A DNA stretch of 64,000 nt from assembly GCF_000722545.1 (NCBI RefSeq), contig NZ_JNVM01000001.1:96524-160523 (forward strand). Direction: 5' to 3'. The stretch comes from Paenibacillus tyrphae (GTDB lineage: Bacteria; Bacillota; Bacilli; Paenibacillales; NBRC-103111). The notes under the pieces were generated by a model. The model was not told where the DNA came from and searched no databases. It saw only the letters and a list, made by a program, of their open reading frames with translations. Of this stretch, positions 37,588-46,373 are shown piece after piece. Position 1 is the first letter of the stretch, and each line of letters begins with the position of its first letter. Both the position numbers and the translations under genes were made by a program.

Positions 37588-37732
37588 GCCTCTACTCCAG
37601 CTGTTTGCCTCTCATATCCGCTCAAGGCTGGCGATTTTTTGCTTTCGGTTCGGCTCGCCGTATTCGTTTTCACCAACGAAAAAAGCCCGCCGTCTCATGT
37701 AAGAGACGACAGGCAAATTTACCATCGCAAGC

Positions 37733-39145
37733 TTATTCTCCGCCGACAAACATATAGCGCGCAATCACGAGCACCGCCAGCAGCCACATCAGCCAATGCA
37801 CTTTATATTGGCCCTTGCCGCCCAATTTGGCGACCGTCGCCAGCAGCACGTAGCTGACGATCCCGAACGAAATTCCGTTCGCGATATTATACGTGAACGG
37901 CATAAGCGCCACGATCAGAAAAGCCGGAATGCCGTAAACCAGATCTTGAAAATCGATCTCCCGCACCGCCTGCATCATCAGCACCCCGACGATGATCAAA
38001 GCCGCCGCCGTTGCCGGCCCCGGAATAAGCGCCGCAATTGGTGCCAGGAAGAGCGCCAGCAGGAAGCATACGCCCGTTGTAACCGCCGTAAGACCTGTGC
38101 GTCCGCCTTCGGCAACCCCCGCAGAGCTTTCGACAAACGCAGTCACCGTACTCGTTCCGACCAATGCACCGGCGCTGACGCCAACGGCGTCGACCATCAT
38201 CGCTTTGCCGACTTTTTTGTTGCCTTCTTCCTTGTTCTTCATGAAACCCGCCCGGTTGGCTGTGCCTACGAGCGTGCCGAACGTATCGAACATCTCGACA
38301 AACGTGAACGTCGCAATGACCGAGATGATTCCCGCATGCATAATACCGGCGAAATCGAAATGAGCGAATGCCAGCTTGCTCATGTCCGGCACCCACGTCG
38401 TTTTGGCGCTTGTCAGGTTGGCGAAATTGACCATGGGCGAGCCGTCCGGATTGTGCATGAACACGCCGACGAACGTCGTGAGCAAAATCCCGAACAAAAT
38501 CGCTCCCCGCACGCGCAGCACCATCAGAACGGAGATGAGCGCCAAGCCGATAATGCAGAGCAGCACGCTCGGATCTTTCATACTGCCGATATGGAATACC
38601 GTTTCAAACGAAAGAACATCCGTGTATTTATGCGCCGGAATGTCTTTGCCCGCTTCCACCGCAACGGTCAACAGGCCGCTGTTCTTCACTCCAATGATCG
38701 CAATGAAGAGCCCGATCCCTACGGTAATCGCGTGCTTAAGGCTGTCCGGTACGGCGACCAGCAGCAGCTGCCGCACTTTGGTTACCGTCAATACGATGAA
38801 AATTAAGCCTGAAATGAAAACCGCCGTCAATCCCATTTGATATGTGAATTGACCTTGCGATGCTAAAATAACCGTTGCAAAATACGCATTGAGCCCCATC
38901 CCCGGCGCAAGCGCAACCGGAAAGTTGACGAACAAGCCCATCGCGATCGTCATCACGCCTGCGGCAATCGCCGTGGCAAGAAACACCGCCGTCCAGTCCA
39001 TGCCTGTCGCCCCGGAACCGAACGCACTAAGAATGTTCGGATTCACGGCCAAAATGTAGGCCATCGTCATAAACGTCGTCAGCCCGGCCATGATCTCGGT
39101 ACGTACGGTGGTACCGTTTTCCTTCAGTTTAAAAAACCGGTCCAT
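37733..39145 (-). CDS. pbuG: Guanine/hypoxanthine permease (NCS2, AzgA-type)
   Basis: 470 residues with about 12 to 14 helices. It starts FFKLKENGTTVRTEIMAGLTTFMTMAYILAVNPNIL, a family hallmark, with ALAPGMGLNAYFA, FVEMFDTFGTLVG and GTSTVTAFVESSAGVAEGGRTGL. It imports guanine and hypoxanthine by proton symport. GGGAGGA precedes ATG 39145. The leader carries a guanine riboswitch and terminator, and a PurBox pair lies above the promoter, so expression should rise when purines are scarce. Confidence 0.94.
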   Translation of the reverse strand: MDRFFKLKENGTTVRTEIMAGLTTFMTMAYILAVNPNILSAFGSGATGMDWTAVFLATAIAAGVMTIAMGLFVNFPVALAPGMGLNAYFATVILASQGQFTYQMGLTAVFISGLIFIVLTVTKVRQLLLVAVPDSLKHAITVGIGLFIAIIGVKNSGLLTVAVEAGKDIPAHKYTDVLSFETVFHIGSMKDPSVLLCIIGLALISVLMVLRVRGAILFGILLTTFVGVFMHNPDGSPMVNFANLTSAKTTWVPDMSKLAFAHFDFAGIMHAGIISVIATFTFVEMFDTFGTLVGTANRAGFMKNKEEGNKKVGKAMMVDAVGVSAGALVGTSTVTAFVESSAGVAEGGRTGLTAVTTGVCFLLALFLAPIAALIPGPATAAALIIVGVLMMQAVREIDFQDLVYGIPAFLIVALMPFTYNIANGISFGIVSYVLLATVAKLGGKGQYKVHWLMWLLAVLVIARYMFVGGE

Positions 39146-39184
39146 TCTAGAAATCCTCCCACATATTTAATCGGAACAACGACG

Positions 39185-39210
39185 AAAAACCCGGGTAAAG
39201 ACCCCGGGCT
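39185..39210 (-). terminator. Riboswitch-controlled terminator of pbuG
   Basis: On the minus strand a stem of CCCGGGG and ACCCGGG is followed by TTTTT, between the aptamer and the pbuG start. A perfect 16-bp palindrome at 39230-39245 lies between aptamer and terminator and may belong to the switching structure. Confidence 0.85.
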
Positions 39211-39261
39211 ATCAAGCAAAAGAAGGCTCCACGGATATATCCGTGAACCATCCTATCCTTG

Positions 39262-39327
39262 TTCGTAGCCAGATCATTTACGGTGATCTCGTAGAAACTT
39301 CCAGGCCGATTCCCGGAATTATACGAA
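39262..39327 (-). ncRNA. Purine (guanine-type) riboswitch aptamer
   Basis: On the minus strand the 66-base element has P1 arms TTCGTA and TACGAA and the conserved core pieces TATAAT, GTTTCTAC and ACCGTAAAT, ending GGCTACGA. The base matching position 74 of the xpt aptamer is C, which specifies guanine/hypoxanthine rather than adenine. Ligand binding should favour the terminator at 39185-39210 and reduce pbuG expression. Confidence 0.93.
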
Positions 39328-39357
39328 ACGGTTATTCCTATTTTGTCAACAATCCTT

Positions 39358-39386
39358 ATTCTAAAATCGGGAGCGGCGATTGTCAA
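39358..39386 (-). promoter_or_regulatory. Promoter of pbuG
   Basis: On the minus strand, -35 TTGACA (39381-39386), a 17-base spacer and -10 TAGAAT (39358-39363). Transcription would start about 25 bases ahead of the aptamer. Confidence 0.88.
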
Positions 39387-39390
39387 TTAT

Positions 39391-39434
39391 TTTTCCGAAC
39401 AATCTGCGTATCTGTTATAAATTCGTTCGGAATC
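39391..39434. promoter_or_regulatory. Inverted PurBox pair (PurR operator)
   Basis: TTTTCCGAACAAT (39391-39403) matches 12 of 13 positions of AWWWCCGAACWWT. An inverted copy with an exact CCGAAC core lies at 39422-39434. The 18-base separation is close to the 16-17 known for Bacillus PurR sites. The pair is immediately upstream of the -35 box. Confidence 0.8.
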
Positions 39435-39473
39435 GTGACAGGCAGTCCGAGTTCGGCAGACGGGCTGCACATC

Positions 39474-39512
39474 AAAAAAAGCCCGTCCTCTTCATTCGAA
39501 GAAAACGGGCTT
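39474..39512 (-). terminator. Terminator of guaA
   Basis: On the minus strand AAGCCCGTTTTCTTC pairs with GAAGAGGACGGGCTT around GAAT and is followed by five more T. Confidence 0.92.
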
Positions 39513-39517
39513 GCCGA

Positions 39518-41056
39518 TTATTCCCACTCGATGGTAGCCGGCGGCTTGGAGGTGATATCGTACACGATGCGGTTGACATTATCGACTTCGTTAACGATCC
39601 GTACCGATATTTTCTCCAGCACGTCCCACGGAATACGCGCCCAGTCGGCGGTCATGCCGTCGATCGACGTGACGGCGCGGATGCCGACGGTGTACGAATA
39701 CGTACGCTCGTCCCCCATGACGCCGACGCTTTTCATGTTCGGGAGCGCGGTAAAATATTGCCAAATTTCGCGGTCAAGACCGGCTTTGGCGATTTCGTCG
39801 CGAAGAATCGCGTCGGATTCGCGCACGATGTGCAGCTTCTCCTCCGTTACTTCGCCAAGCACGCGGATCGCAAGTCCAGGACCCGGGAACGGCTGGCGCC
39901 ATACGATAGCCGCCGGAAGGCCGCATTCCTCGCCGACCTTGCGGACCTCGTCCTTGAACAGCGCTTTGAGCGGCTCCACGAGCTCGAACTTCATGTCTTC
40001 CGGCAAACCGCCAACGTTATGGTGTGATTTGATCGTTTGTGCCGTTGCCGTGCCGCTTTCCACAATATCCGTGTACAGCGTACCTTGGGCAAGGAAAGCG
40101 AAATCGCCGAGCTTGGCCGATTCTTCTTCAAAGACGCGGATGAATTCCGTGCCGATGATTTTGCGTTTTTGCTCCGGATCATCCACGCCGGCGAGCTTGC
40201 CGAGGAACCGTTCGCGCGCGTCGATTTTGACGACATGCATATCGAATTTGCCGACAAACGTATCCATGACGCCTTCCGCTTCGTCTTTGCGCAGCAGACC
40301 GTGATCGATGAACATACAGGTCAATTGGTCGCCGACCGCTTTATGGATGAGCGCCGCCACGACGGACGAATCGACGCCGCCGCTGAGCGCGCAGAGCACT
40401 TTTTTGTCGCCGACCTGATTGCGGATGTCGCGGATCGTATCCTCGATGAACGTTTCCATGCTCCACTTGCCTTCGCAGCCGCAGATATGATACAGGAAGT
40501 TGCGGATGATATCGTTGCCGTAGACGGAGTGACGCACTTCCGGATGGAATTGAACGGCGAACATTTTTTTCTCCGGATGGCTCATGGCCGCTACGGGAGC
40601 GTGCTCGGTGCTTGCGTCAATGACGAACCCTTCCGGCGCCTGGACGACAAGGTCGCTGTGACTCATCCAAACCGTTTGTTTTTTGTCGAGGCCATGCACC
40701 AAACCGCACGCGTCGGTGAAATCAACCTCGGCTTTGCCGTACTCCCGCTTCGATGCCCGTTCCACCTTGCCCTGCAATTGATGCGCCATCAGCTGCATGC
40801 CGTAGCAAATTCCGAAAATCGGCACGCCAATCTCGTACACGGCCGGGTCAACCAGCGGCGATGCTTCTCCGTACACGCTAGCGGGGCCTCCCGAGAAAAC
40901 GATGCCTTTCGGCTGCAGCGCTCTGATTTTTTCAATCGGGGTGTTGTAAGGGAGCAATTCGCTGTAAACGCCCAAGTCGCGGATCCGACGGGCGATGAGT
41001 TGGTTGTACTGTCCGCCAAAGTCGAGCACCACAATGATTTCGTTCGGCTTGTCCAT
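39518..41056 (-). CDS. guaA: GMP synthase (glutamine-hydrolysing)
   Basis: 512 residues from ATG 41056, the usual length. AGGAGG lies 12 bases upstream. The start at 41095 is rejected because it would put the ribosome binding site inside the gene. The amidotransferase domain (1-195) has [14 protein letters not shown] with the catalytic Cys and FHPEVRHS. The ATP pyrophosphatase domain has LSGGVDSSV. The dimerisation domain ends PPATIEWE. It converts XMP to GMP. It is followed by pbuG, but each has its own promoter and terminator. Confidence 0.97.
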   Translation of the reverse strand: MDKPNEIIVVLDFGGQYNQLIARRIRDLGVYSELLPYNTPIEKIRALQPKGIVFSGGPASVYGEASPLVDPAVYEIGVPIFGICYGMQLMAHQLQGKVERASKREYGKAEVDFTDACGLVHGLDKKQTVWMSHSDLVVQAPEGFVIDASTEHAPVAAMSHPEKKMFAVQFHPEVRHSVYGNDIIRNFLYHICGCEGKWSMETFIEDTIRDIRNQVGDKKVLCALSGGVDSSVVAALIHKAVGDQLTCMFIDHGLLRKDEAEGVMDTFVGKFDMHVVKIDARERFLGKLAGVDDPEQKRKIIGTEFIRVFEEESAKLGDFAFLAQGTLYTDIVESGTATAQTIKSHHNVGGLPEDMKFELVEPLKALFKDEVRKVGEECGLPAAIVWRQPFPGPGLAIRVLGEVTEEKLHIVRESDAILRDEIAKAGLDREIWQYFTALPNMKSVGVMGDERTYSYTVGIRAVTSIDGMTADWARIPWDVLEKISVRIVNEVDNVNRIVYDITSKPPATIEWE

Positions 41057-41103
41057 GTTAAGTAAGTTCCTCCTGGCTTCTTCGTTCGTTTTCAATGAAA
41101 CTT

Positions 41104-41132
41104 ATTATAAACTTCTGCCCGGCAAAGGGCAA
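41104..41132 (-). promoter_or_regulatory. Promoter of guaA
   Basis: On the minus strand, -35 TTGCCC (41127-41132), a 17-base spacer and -10 TATAAT (41104-41109). The leader to ATG 41056 is short, about 40 bases, without a riboswitch. Confidence 0.75.
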
Positions 41133-41476
41133 TGCCTGAGCGGAAAGTCACGCCGCAGCGCCGATGTAAGCGTTATAACTCTTCCATTATGCCCCAAAAA
41201 AGGGTTTTGAGGAAAGGAAAGCCGACTCCAGGAGTATTCGGATTCGGTTTGTCCCCGGGATGTGTACAAAGCGCGGCATCGAATATGTTGCTGGGAATAT
41301 GTACATAAACGAAACAATGGCGCATGCCGTTGGGGATATGTGGACGATACGACGTTCCTCTATTCGGATGTGCATTGTGGGTAAGCTGTGAACGGTTTGC
41401 ATGTAGTCACCTGCACGGACCGACCGGACGTAAGAGAAAAGCCCGAAACAGGAGGCGGCTCTTCGTGGAAGAGCGC
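41133..41476. other. Non-coding gap between guaA and the transglutaminase gene
   Basis: I see no gene. Three loosely repeated words of the form GGGATATGTGTACA lie at about 41258, 41291 and 41333. An inverted repeat at 41453-41481 reaches the stop codon of the neighbouring gene and may end its transcript, although the T tail is poor. Confidence 0.4.
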
Positions 41477-44020
41477 CTACGGTTCCAGGCTCCGGTTTTG
41501 ACGCAGGCGCCGCCATGCGTCCGTGAGCATACGGCGGGTGACCTGCTCCTGCGGGCCATCCGGATCGGCATAGCGCACCGTTTCAAGCAGCTGCGCCAGT
41601 TGGAACAGCATGATGCGCTGCGCCTCGCTGCGGCAGCGGCGGGAATTCGCGTATTCGCGCAGCGTTTGCTGCGGCGCCGCACGGCCGTACGAGCGCTGCA
41701 GCCGCCGCCACAGCCGGTCGGCAAAGCGGTGCAGCGAGACCCGGCGCAGGCTGCCGCGGCAGTCGGAAGTCTGCGTGGGATCAAGCTGACGGACTCGACG
41801 CCTGCTGAGCAACGCCAGAAGGAAGCCGCCAGCAAGGAGCAGCGCTATCGGCCAGAGGAAAAGCGCGCTCTCTAAAAAGGGTACTGCGGCGCGCATCCAC
41901 CCTTCGACCGAGGCGACAGCCGCGGATAACGTGGCTTTTGCACAATCCAATGCGGTATTTGCGAAATCTGTCATTGATGTAGTCCATTGGGATACGAGCG
42001 ACCGCTTGCCCGCTTCGGTATTTGCCGCCAGAGCGGCGGTTGAAGCAGCCGCAGGAGCCGCATCGGCGGAAGCTCCTCCCGTAAGGGCATAGCCCGGAGT
42101 CGGCTCGAACGGAACCCAACCGACCGATGGAAAATAGGCTTCGACCCAAGAATGCGCATGCTTTTGGCGCACTTGGACCATGTAGCGCTCGTCTCCGTCG
42201 GCGGCCGTCCGGGATACCACCTCGCCAGGCGCGAATCCTTTGACCCAGCGGGTCGGTACTCCGGCTGAGCGGAGCAGCACGGCCATCGCGGTGGAAAAGT
42301 GATCACAATACCCGGTTTTTTGCTCAAACAGGAACCGGTCAACGAAGTCCTCGTTCTCACCCGCGGCTCGCGTCCCTTCCAAGCTGTAGGGATAATGCTC
42401 CCTTAAATAGCGCTCGATCGCCTCTGCTTTTGCATAAGGCGTATGCAATCCCGCGGTTAGCTGCTCCGCGAGGCGGCGGACCCGATCCGGCAGCGAGGCG
42501 GGAAGCTGCAAGTACCGGGTCCGCATGTCTTCGGCATAACCGTTCCCCGTATCGGCCGCCGGCACTGTACGATCAGTCAGCACCAAAGTCTCGATCTCGT
42601 AGGAAACGACCGGGTCCGTTAAGGCCGGGACCGTATACCGGTCTGTCGCGTCCTGCTTCCAGACCCACTCGGTCGGAATCGGTTTTCCTTCGGCCGACTG
42701 CATCGACGCCACTCGTTTAAGTTCGCCACCCGCGAAGAGTTGGCGGTTCAAGCTCGGAGAAGCGATGCGGATCTCCTGCCGGACAAGAGCATAAGCCGCC
42801 GATCGCGATCGGCTGTCCTCTTGCCTTGTCGCCTGATTGGGAACGAACGGGGCCGGCGGGTCATCCGCTCTCGCCCAGCCTTGGCCGGTGTAGAAGCTTT
42901 TCGCCTCGCCTCGCCAGTAGGTAAGCCTGGGGGTAACCGCCGTAAACGCAAGGCTGTCGTCCTGCTGCAAAGGCTGCCCGAGCTTGCCGTCGTCAGAGCC
43001 GTACCCCGTCCGGGCTCTCGTCTCCGACGCCCATCCGTGCCGCTGCAGCCAAGCACTGCCCAGAAAGCGGTTTTCGAGCGATCGGACATACCCGGACCAA
43101 TCGGGTGTCCGCATATCCTGCGGGTGCAGCGTCGCTCCAAGCAGACCAGCGCCAAGACAGGTAGCGGTCAGCAGCAGCGCGGGAAGGATGAGCATCCGTT
43201 TCCCGGATGCGGGAGCGGCAGAGGCCGCTTCGCCCCGCCAGCGGAGCGCCCGTCCCGGCTGAAGCATCGCTTGTAGCAGCAGGCCGAAGCCCGTGCAGCG
43301 CAGCACGGCGTAAAACATATCCAAGGCCAACACCGCCTGAAAGAACGTCAAATAGCCCAGTGTCAAGCCAAGAAACCAAATCAGCTGCCGACGCTCCAAA
43401 ATGAACGTTTGCACGACAGACACAAAGAATGCCCAGCCCGCCATAAAACAAAGCGTCCGTGTTGCGGGCTCCCAATTCGCCACCTTCCCCTGCAAGCCTT
43501 CGGCGGCATCGACAGCCAGCTCGCGGCCCCACTGCACCCACCAGGAGGGAGAAGGCATTGCTTGTCCGTTATGAATCCAAGCCGTTAGGATAACGATCCA
43601 TAACGCTTTGGCCGACCATGCCGCCGGGCCCGGCAGACGGAACGTATCCAACAGCATGAACGCTGCAAAAGTAAACGCGAACGGAGCGATACTGTATATC
43701 TCGGTAAGCTCCGACAATCTACGCAGCGGGTACAGCCACTCGAGCAGCAGCAGAAGCAGCAGCACGCTGAGGGCGGCGTCTCCCGCCCACTTGGCGGGAG
43801 TTCGCGGCGCCTCGCGGTTCGCGGCCGCGACGCGGGAGCTTGCCGAAGCGGCTGCGGCGGAGGCGGAAGCCGCCACCTCGCGGAAGACGCTGGCGCAGGC
43901 TGCGAACGCGGCGCAGAGGTCGGAAGCGACAGCCTCGGCCTTGCCGCCGGACGCGGGAGAGGCAGGATCCTTCGCCGGCTGAGCGGCGCGAGGATCGGTG
44001 TCAGGTGCCGATAGCGGCAT
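41477..44020 (-). CDS. TgpA-like membrane transglutaminase
   Basis: 847 residues from ATG 44020, which has AGGAGGTG just upstream and overlaps the DUF58 gene by 20 bases. The N-terminal half (about 70-280) has six or more helices, the DUF3488 type. A soluble region leads to the transglutaminase core near 560-630: TGYCDHFSTAMAVLLRSAGVPTRW with the catalytic Cys and HAHSWVEAYFPSVGWVPFEP with the His. One more helix and a DUF4129-like tail follow. It is the third gene of a MoxR/DUF58/transglutaminase set. Its target is unknown. Confidence 0.9.
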   Translation of the reverse strand: MPLSAPDTDPRAAQPAKDPASPASGGKAEAVASDLCAAFAACASVFREVAASASAAAASASSRVAAANREAPRTPAKWAGDAALSVLLLLLLLEWLYPLRRLSELTEIYSIAPFAFTFAAFMLLDTFRLPGPAAWSAKALWIVILTAWIHNGQAMPSPSWWVQWGRELAVDAAEGLQGKVANWEPATRTLCFMAGWAFFVSVVQTFILERRQLIWFLGLTLGYLTFFQAVLALDMFYAVLRCTGFGLLLQAMLQPGRALRWRGEAASAAPASGKRMLILPALLLTATCLGAGLLGATLHPQDMRTPDWSGYVRSLENRFLGSAWLQRHGWASETRARTGYGSDDGKLGQPLQQDDSLAFTAVTPRLTYWRGEAKSFYTGQGWARADDPPAPFVPNQATRQEDSRSRSAAYALVRQEIRIASPSLNRQLFAGGELKRVASMQSAEGKPIPTEWVWKQDATDRYTVPALTDPVVSYEIETLVLTDRTVPAADTGNGYAEDMRTRYLQLPASLPDRVRRLAEQLTAGLHTPYAKAEAIERYLREHYPYSLEGTRAAGENEDFVDRFLFEQKTGYCDHFSTAMAVLLRSAGVPTRWVKGFAPGEVVSRTAADGDERYMVQVRQKHAHSWVEAYFPSVGWVPFEPTPGYALTGGASADAAPAAASTAALAANTEAGKRSLVSQWTTSMTDFANTALDCAKATLSAAVASVEGWMRAAVPFLESALFLWPIALLLAGGFLLALLSRRRVRQLDPTQTSDCRGSLRRVSLHRFADRLWRRLQRSYGRAAPQQTLREYANSRRCRSEAQRIMLFQLAQLLETVRYADPDGPQEQVTRRMLTDAWRRLRQNRSLEP

Positions 44021-45296
44021 CGGCGGCACCTCCTTTCGGCGCAGCAGCGGACGCTTGCGGCGCCAGGATCGTGACCCGGCAGCCGAGCGCTTCGAGCTGC
44101 CGCACCCATGCGTGCGCGGGCCCAGGCCAAGCCGCCCCGGGCCCGTGCACGTAAACGACGCGCGCGACGCCCCGCGGCAGCCCGCGCAGAGCCGCGGCCA
44201 GCTGCGCATCGGCGCGGGCTGTGACGAGCGTCAGCGCCCCGCCGCCCGCAAGCCGCGCTTCGCGCAGCGCGAGCTCGGCAAACGCGTCGGCGCGCGTCTC
44301 GCCGCGCGGCACCGCCGCGAGCAGCCGCAGCAGCTCGCCGTCGCGCCCGCGCCCCTGCGCCTCCGCGGCGCCGGACTGGCCGTCACTGACGGCCAGTCGC
44401 ACCCGCGCGCCCTGCTCGAGCGCGCGCAGCGCAAGCCCCGCCGCGGCCTCCACCGCTGCCGCGAGCGCAGGATCCGCCCACAGGGCGGCTCCCGCGCTCC
44501 CTCCGGCTCCGGCCGCGTCAAGCACGATGAGCTGCCGCCCGGCGGCAGGCAGCTCCGTCTCTTTCGCGCGCAGCTCGCCCGTGCGCGCGCTGCTGCGCCA
44601 ATGGATCCGGCGAAGCGGATCCCCTGGCGCGTAAGGCCGCGTGCCGCTCACCTGCGGCACGGGGTCCGAACCCGGCGGCCGTCGGGAAGCCGGACGCGCC
44701 CCTTCCGGGGCCGTGCCCGGCAGCGGCGACGCCGTACCCGAACCTCCGGGCAGCACCCACAGCTGCCCGCCGCCTGCGCTTTCGCGCTTCGCCTGCACAA
44801 GCCCGAAAGCGTCCACGGCGCTCACGATCAGCGCCTCCTGACGGTACACGCCGCGGTCAAGCCCTTGCATCGTACAGCGCATGACCTCGGCGCGCAGGAA
44901 CCCCGTCTCGGCCGTACCTCGCCGAATGATCCGCTCGCCGGTTCCCTCATGTACCCAGCGCTCCTCTACCCGCAGCCGCCCTCCGAACCACGGCAGCCAG
45001 GCCGCAGAAAGGCGGTAGGCCATCGTAACCGGTTCCCCGCTATAGACGAACCGGTCATCGCTCGGCCCGCACTGGATATGCTCCGGAGCGGCGGACGGTG
45101 TGGCCTCCATCCCAGCGGGCAGTCTTTCTGCCCGCAGCCCGCGTCCGGCCGCAGCGCGAAACAACCCGAGATAAACAACGAAAAAAGCCCAGACATAAAC
45201 CAAAAACCAAGCCGTCCGGCCGCCCCAGCCAAACGCCCACCAGCCGAGAAGCGCCCCGCATCCCCCAATCCATCCGACTGCCAATAAGCTCCGCAT
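44001..45296 (-). CDS. DUF58 domain protein
   Basis: 431 residues. Two hydrophobic helices at the N-terminus (about 5-45) are followed by a soluble region. The DUF58 signature GTRPYAPGDPLRRIHWRSSARTGEL lies near residues 210-235 and leads into a VWA-like fold (LIVLDAAG). The sequence is Ala- and Arg-rich with high GC. DUF58 proteins commonly sit beside MoxR ATPases and are thought to be their partners. The gap to moxR is 15 bases and AAAGGCGG precedes ATG 45296. Confidence 0.9.
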   Translation of the reverse strand: MRSLLAVGWIGGCGALLGWWAFGWGGRTAWFLVYVWAFFVVYLGLFRAAAGRGLRAERLPAGMEATPSAAPEHIQCGPSDDRFVYSGEPVTMAYRLSAAWLPWFGGRLRVEERWVHEGTGERIIRRGTAETGFLRAEVMRCTMQGLDRGVYRQEALIVSAVDAFGLVQAKRESAGGGQLWVLPGGSGTASPLPGTAPEGARPASRRPPGSDPVPQVSGTRPYAPGDPLRRIHWRSSARTGELRAKETELPAAGRQLIVLDAAGAGGSAGAALWADPALAAAVEAAAGLALRALEQGARVRLAVSDGQSGAAEAQGRGRDGELLRLLAAVPRGETRADAFAELALREARLAGGGALTLVTARADAQLAAALRGLPRGVARVVYVHGPGAAWPGPAHAWVRQLEALGCRVTILAPQASAAAPKGGAADAAIGT

Positions 45297-45311
45297 GCTT
45301 GCCGCCTTTCT

Positions 45312-46286
45312 TCAGCCTGCGGCATGCCGGCGGACCGGCAGCGACGCGCTAGCGATGACCGAAGCGACAAGAGCTTCCGCCTGACGACCGGACAGCAGCG
45401 CAGACGGCGCTAACGTCAAGCGATGCGCCAGTACGGGAACGGCCAGCTCCTTCACGTCATCCGGGATGACATAGCTGCGACCCTTTAAGAAAGCCTGCGC
45501 CTGGGAGGCCCGCATCAATGCGATCGAAGCCCGTGGGCTGGCGCCCAGCGATACGTCCGGATGCGTGCGGGTTGCCGTCGCAAGCTGGACAATGTACTGC
45601 TTGATCGTATCGTCGACATGAACGGCGCGGGCTTCTTTTTGAAGGGAGACGAACTCCTCCTGCAGGACAACCGTACGAATTTGAGCGAGCGGGAACGGCT
45701 CCTCCATACGACCCAACATCTCCACCTCGCCAAGCGGGTCGGGATAACCGAGACGCAGTTTCACCATAAACCGGTCGAGTTGGGCTTCGGGCAGCGAGAA
45801 CGTGCCTTCGAAGTCGACGGGATTTTGCGTCGCCAGAATAAAAAACGGCTCCGGCAGCGGATAGGTCGTTCCGTCGACCGTCACCCGCTTCTCTTCCATC
45901 GCCTCCAGCATGGCGGCTTGCGTCCGCGGCGATGCGCGGTTCAACTCGTCGGCCAATACGATATGGGCAAGCAGAGGCCCCGGACGGAATTCAAATTCGC
46001 CGCTGCGTTGGTTGTACACCGAAACCCCGGTCAGATCGGACGGCAGCAAATCCGGGGTGCATTGAATCCGCTTGAAGCTGCCGTCGATCGTTCTCGCCAG
46101 CGCGCGCACAAGCATCGTTTTGCCTACGCCTGGGACGTCTTCCAGCAGCACATGTCCGCCGCAAAGCAGCGCTACGAGCAGCTTTTCGATGACCTCCCGT
46201 TTGCCTACGATGACCTTCTCCACTTGATACACGATCCGTTCAAGCACCGCCTGCGGCGCATCCGTCAGATTCACCGATTTTGTCAC
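45312..46286 (-). CDS. MoxR-type AAA ATPase
   Basis: 324 residues from GTG 46286, chosen because AGGAGG lies 8 bases upstream and the length then fits the family. An in-frame ATG at 46340 precedes the ribosome binding site. Features are Walker A EDVPGVGKTMLV, RIQCTPDLLPSDLTGV, Walker B VLADELNRASPRTQAAMLEAM, FILATQNPVDFEGTFSLPEAQLDRF and GASPRASIALMRAS. MoxR proteins are chaperone-like ATPases that assemble or activate protein complexes. First gene of the MoxR/DUF58/TgpA operon. Confidence 0.94.
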   Translation of the reverse strand: MTKSVNLTDAPQAVLERIVYQVEKVIVGKREVIEKLLVALLCGGHVLLEDVPGVGKTMLVRALARTIDGSFKRIQCTPDLLPSDLTGVSVYNQRSGEFEFRPGPLLAHIVLADELNRASPRTQAAMLEAMEEKRVTVDGTTYPLPEPFFILATQNPVDFEGTFSLPEAQLDRFMVKLRLGYPDPLGEVEMLGRMEEPFPLAQIRTVVLQEEFVSLQKEARAVHVDDTIKQYIVQLATATRTHPDVSLGASPRASIALMRASQAQAFLKGRSYVIPDDVKELAVPVLAHRLTLAPSALLSGRQAEALVASVIASASLPVRRHAAG

Positions 46287-46373
46287 CCTGAAAACCTCCT
46301 GACCTGAATCTTGGTATGCAAGTTTTTCCGAATCTTGCATTCTAGCATTCAGTATGTCCGGTTTTCATAGCTT

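Noticed and set aside
37335..37591. Chromosomal oriC
   Set aside because: The box cluster is oriC-like, but dnaA, dnaN, rpmH, recF and gyrB are absent and no clear AT-rich unwinding segment is present, so a secondary DnaA-box cluster is the safer reading.
43998..45287. 429-codon frame on the plus strand opposite the DUF58 gene
   Set aside because: High-GC shadow with Arg/Pro-rich low-complexity translation; the DUF58 signature is on the minus strand.
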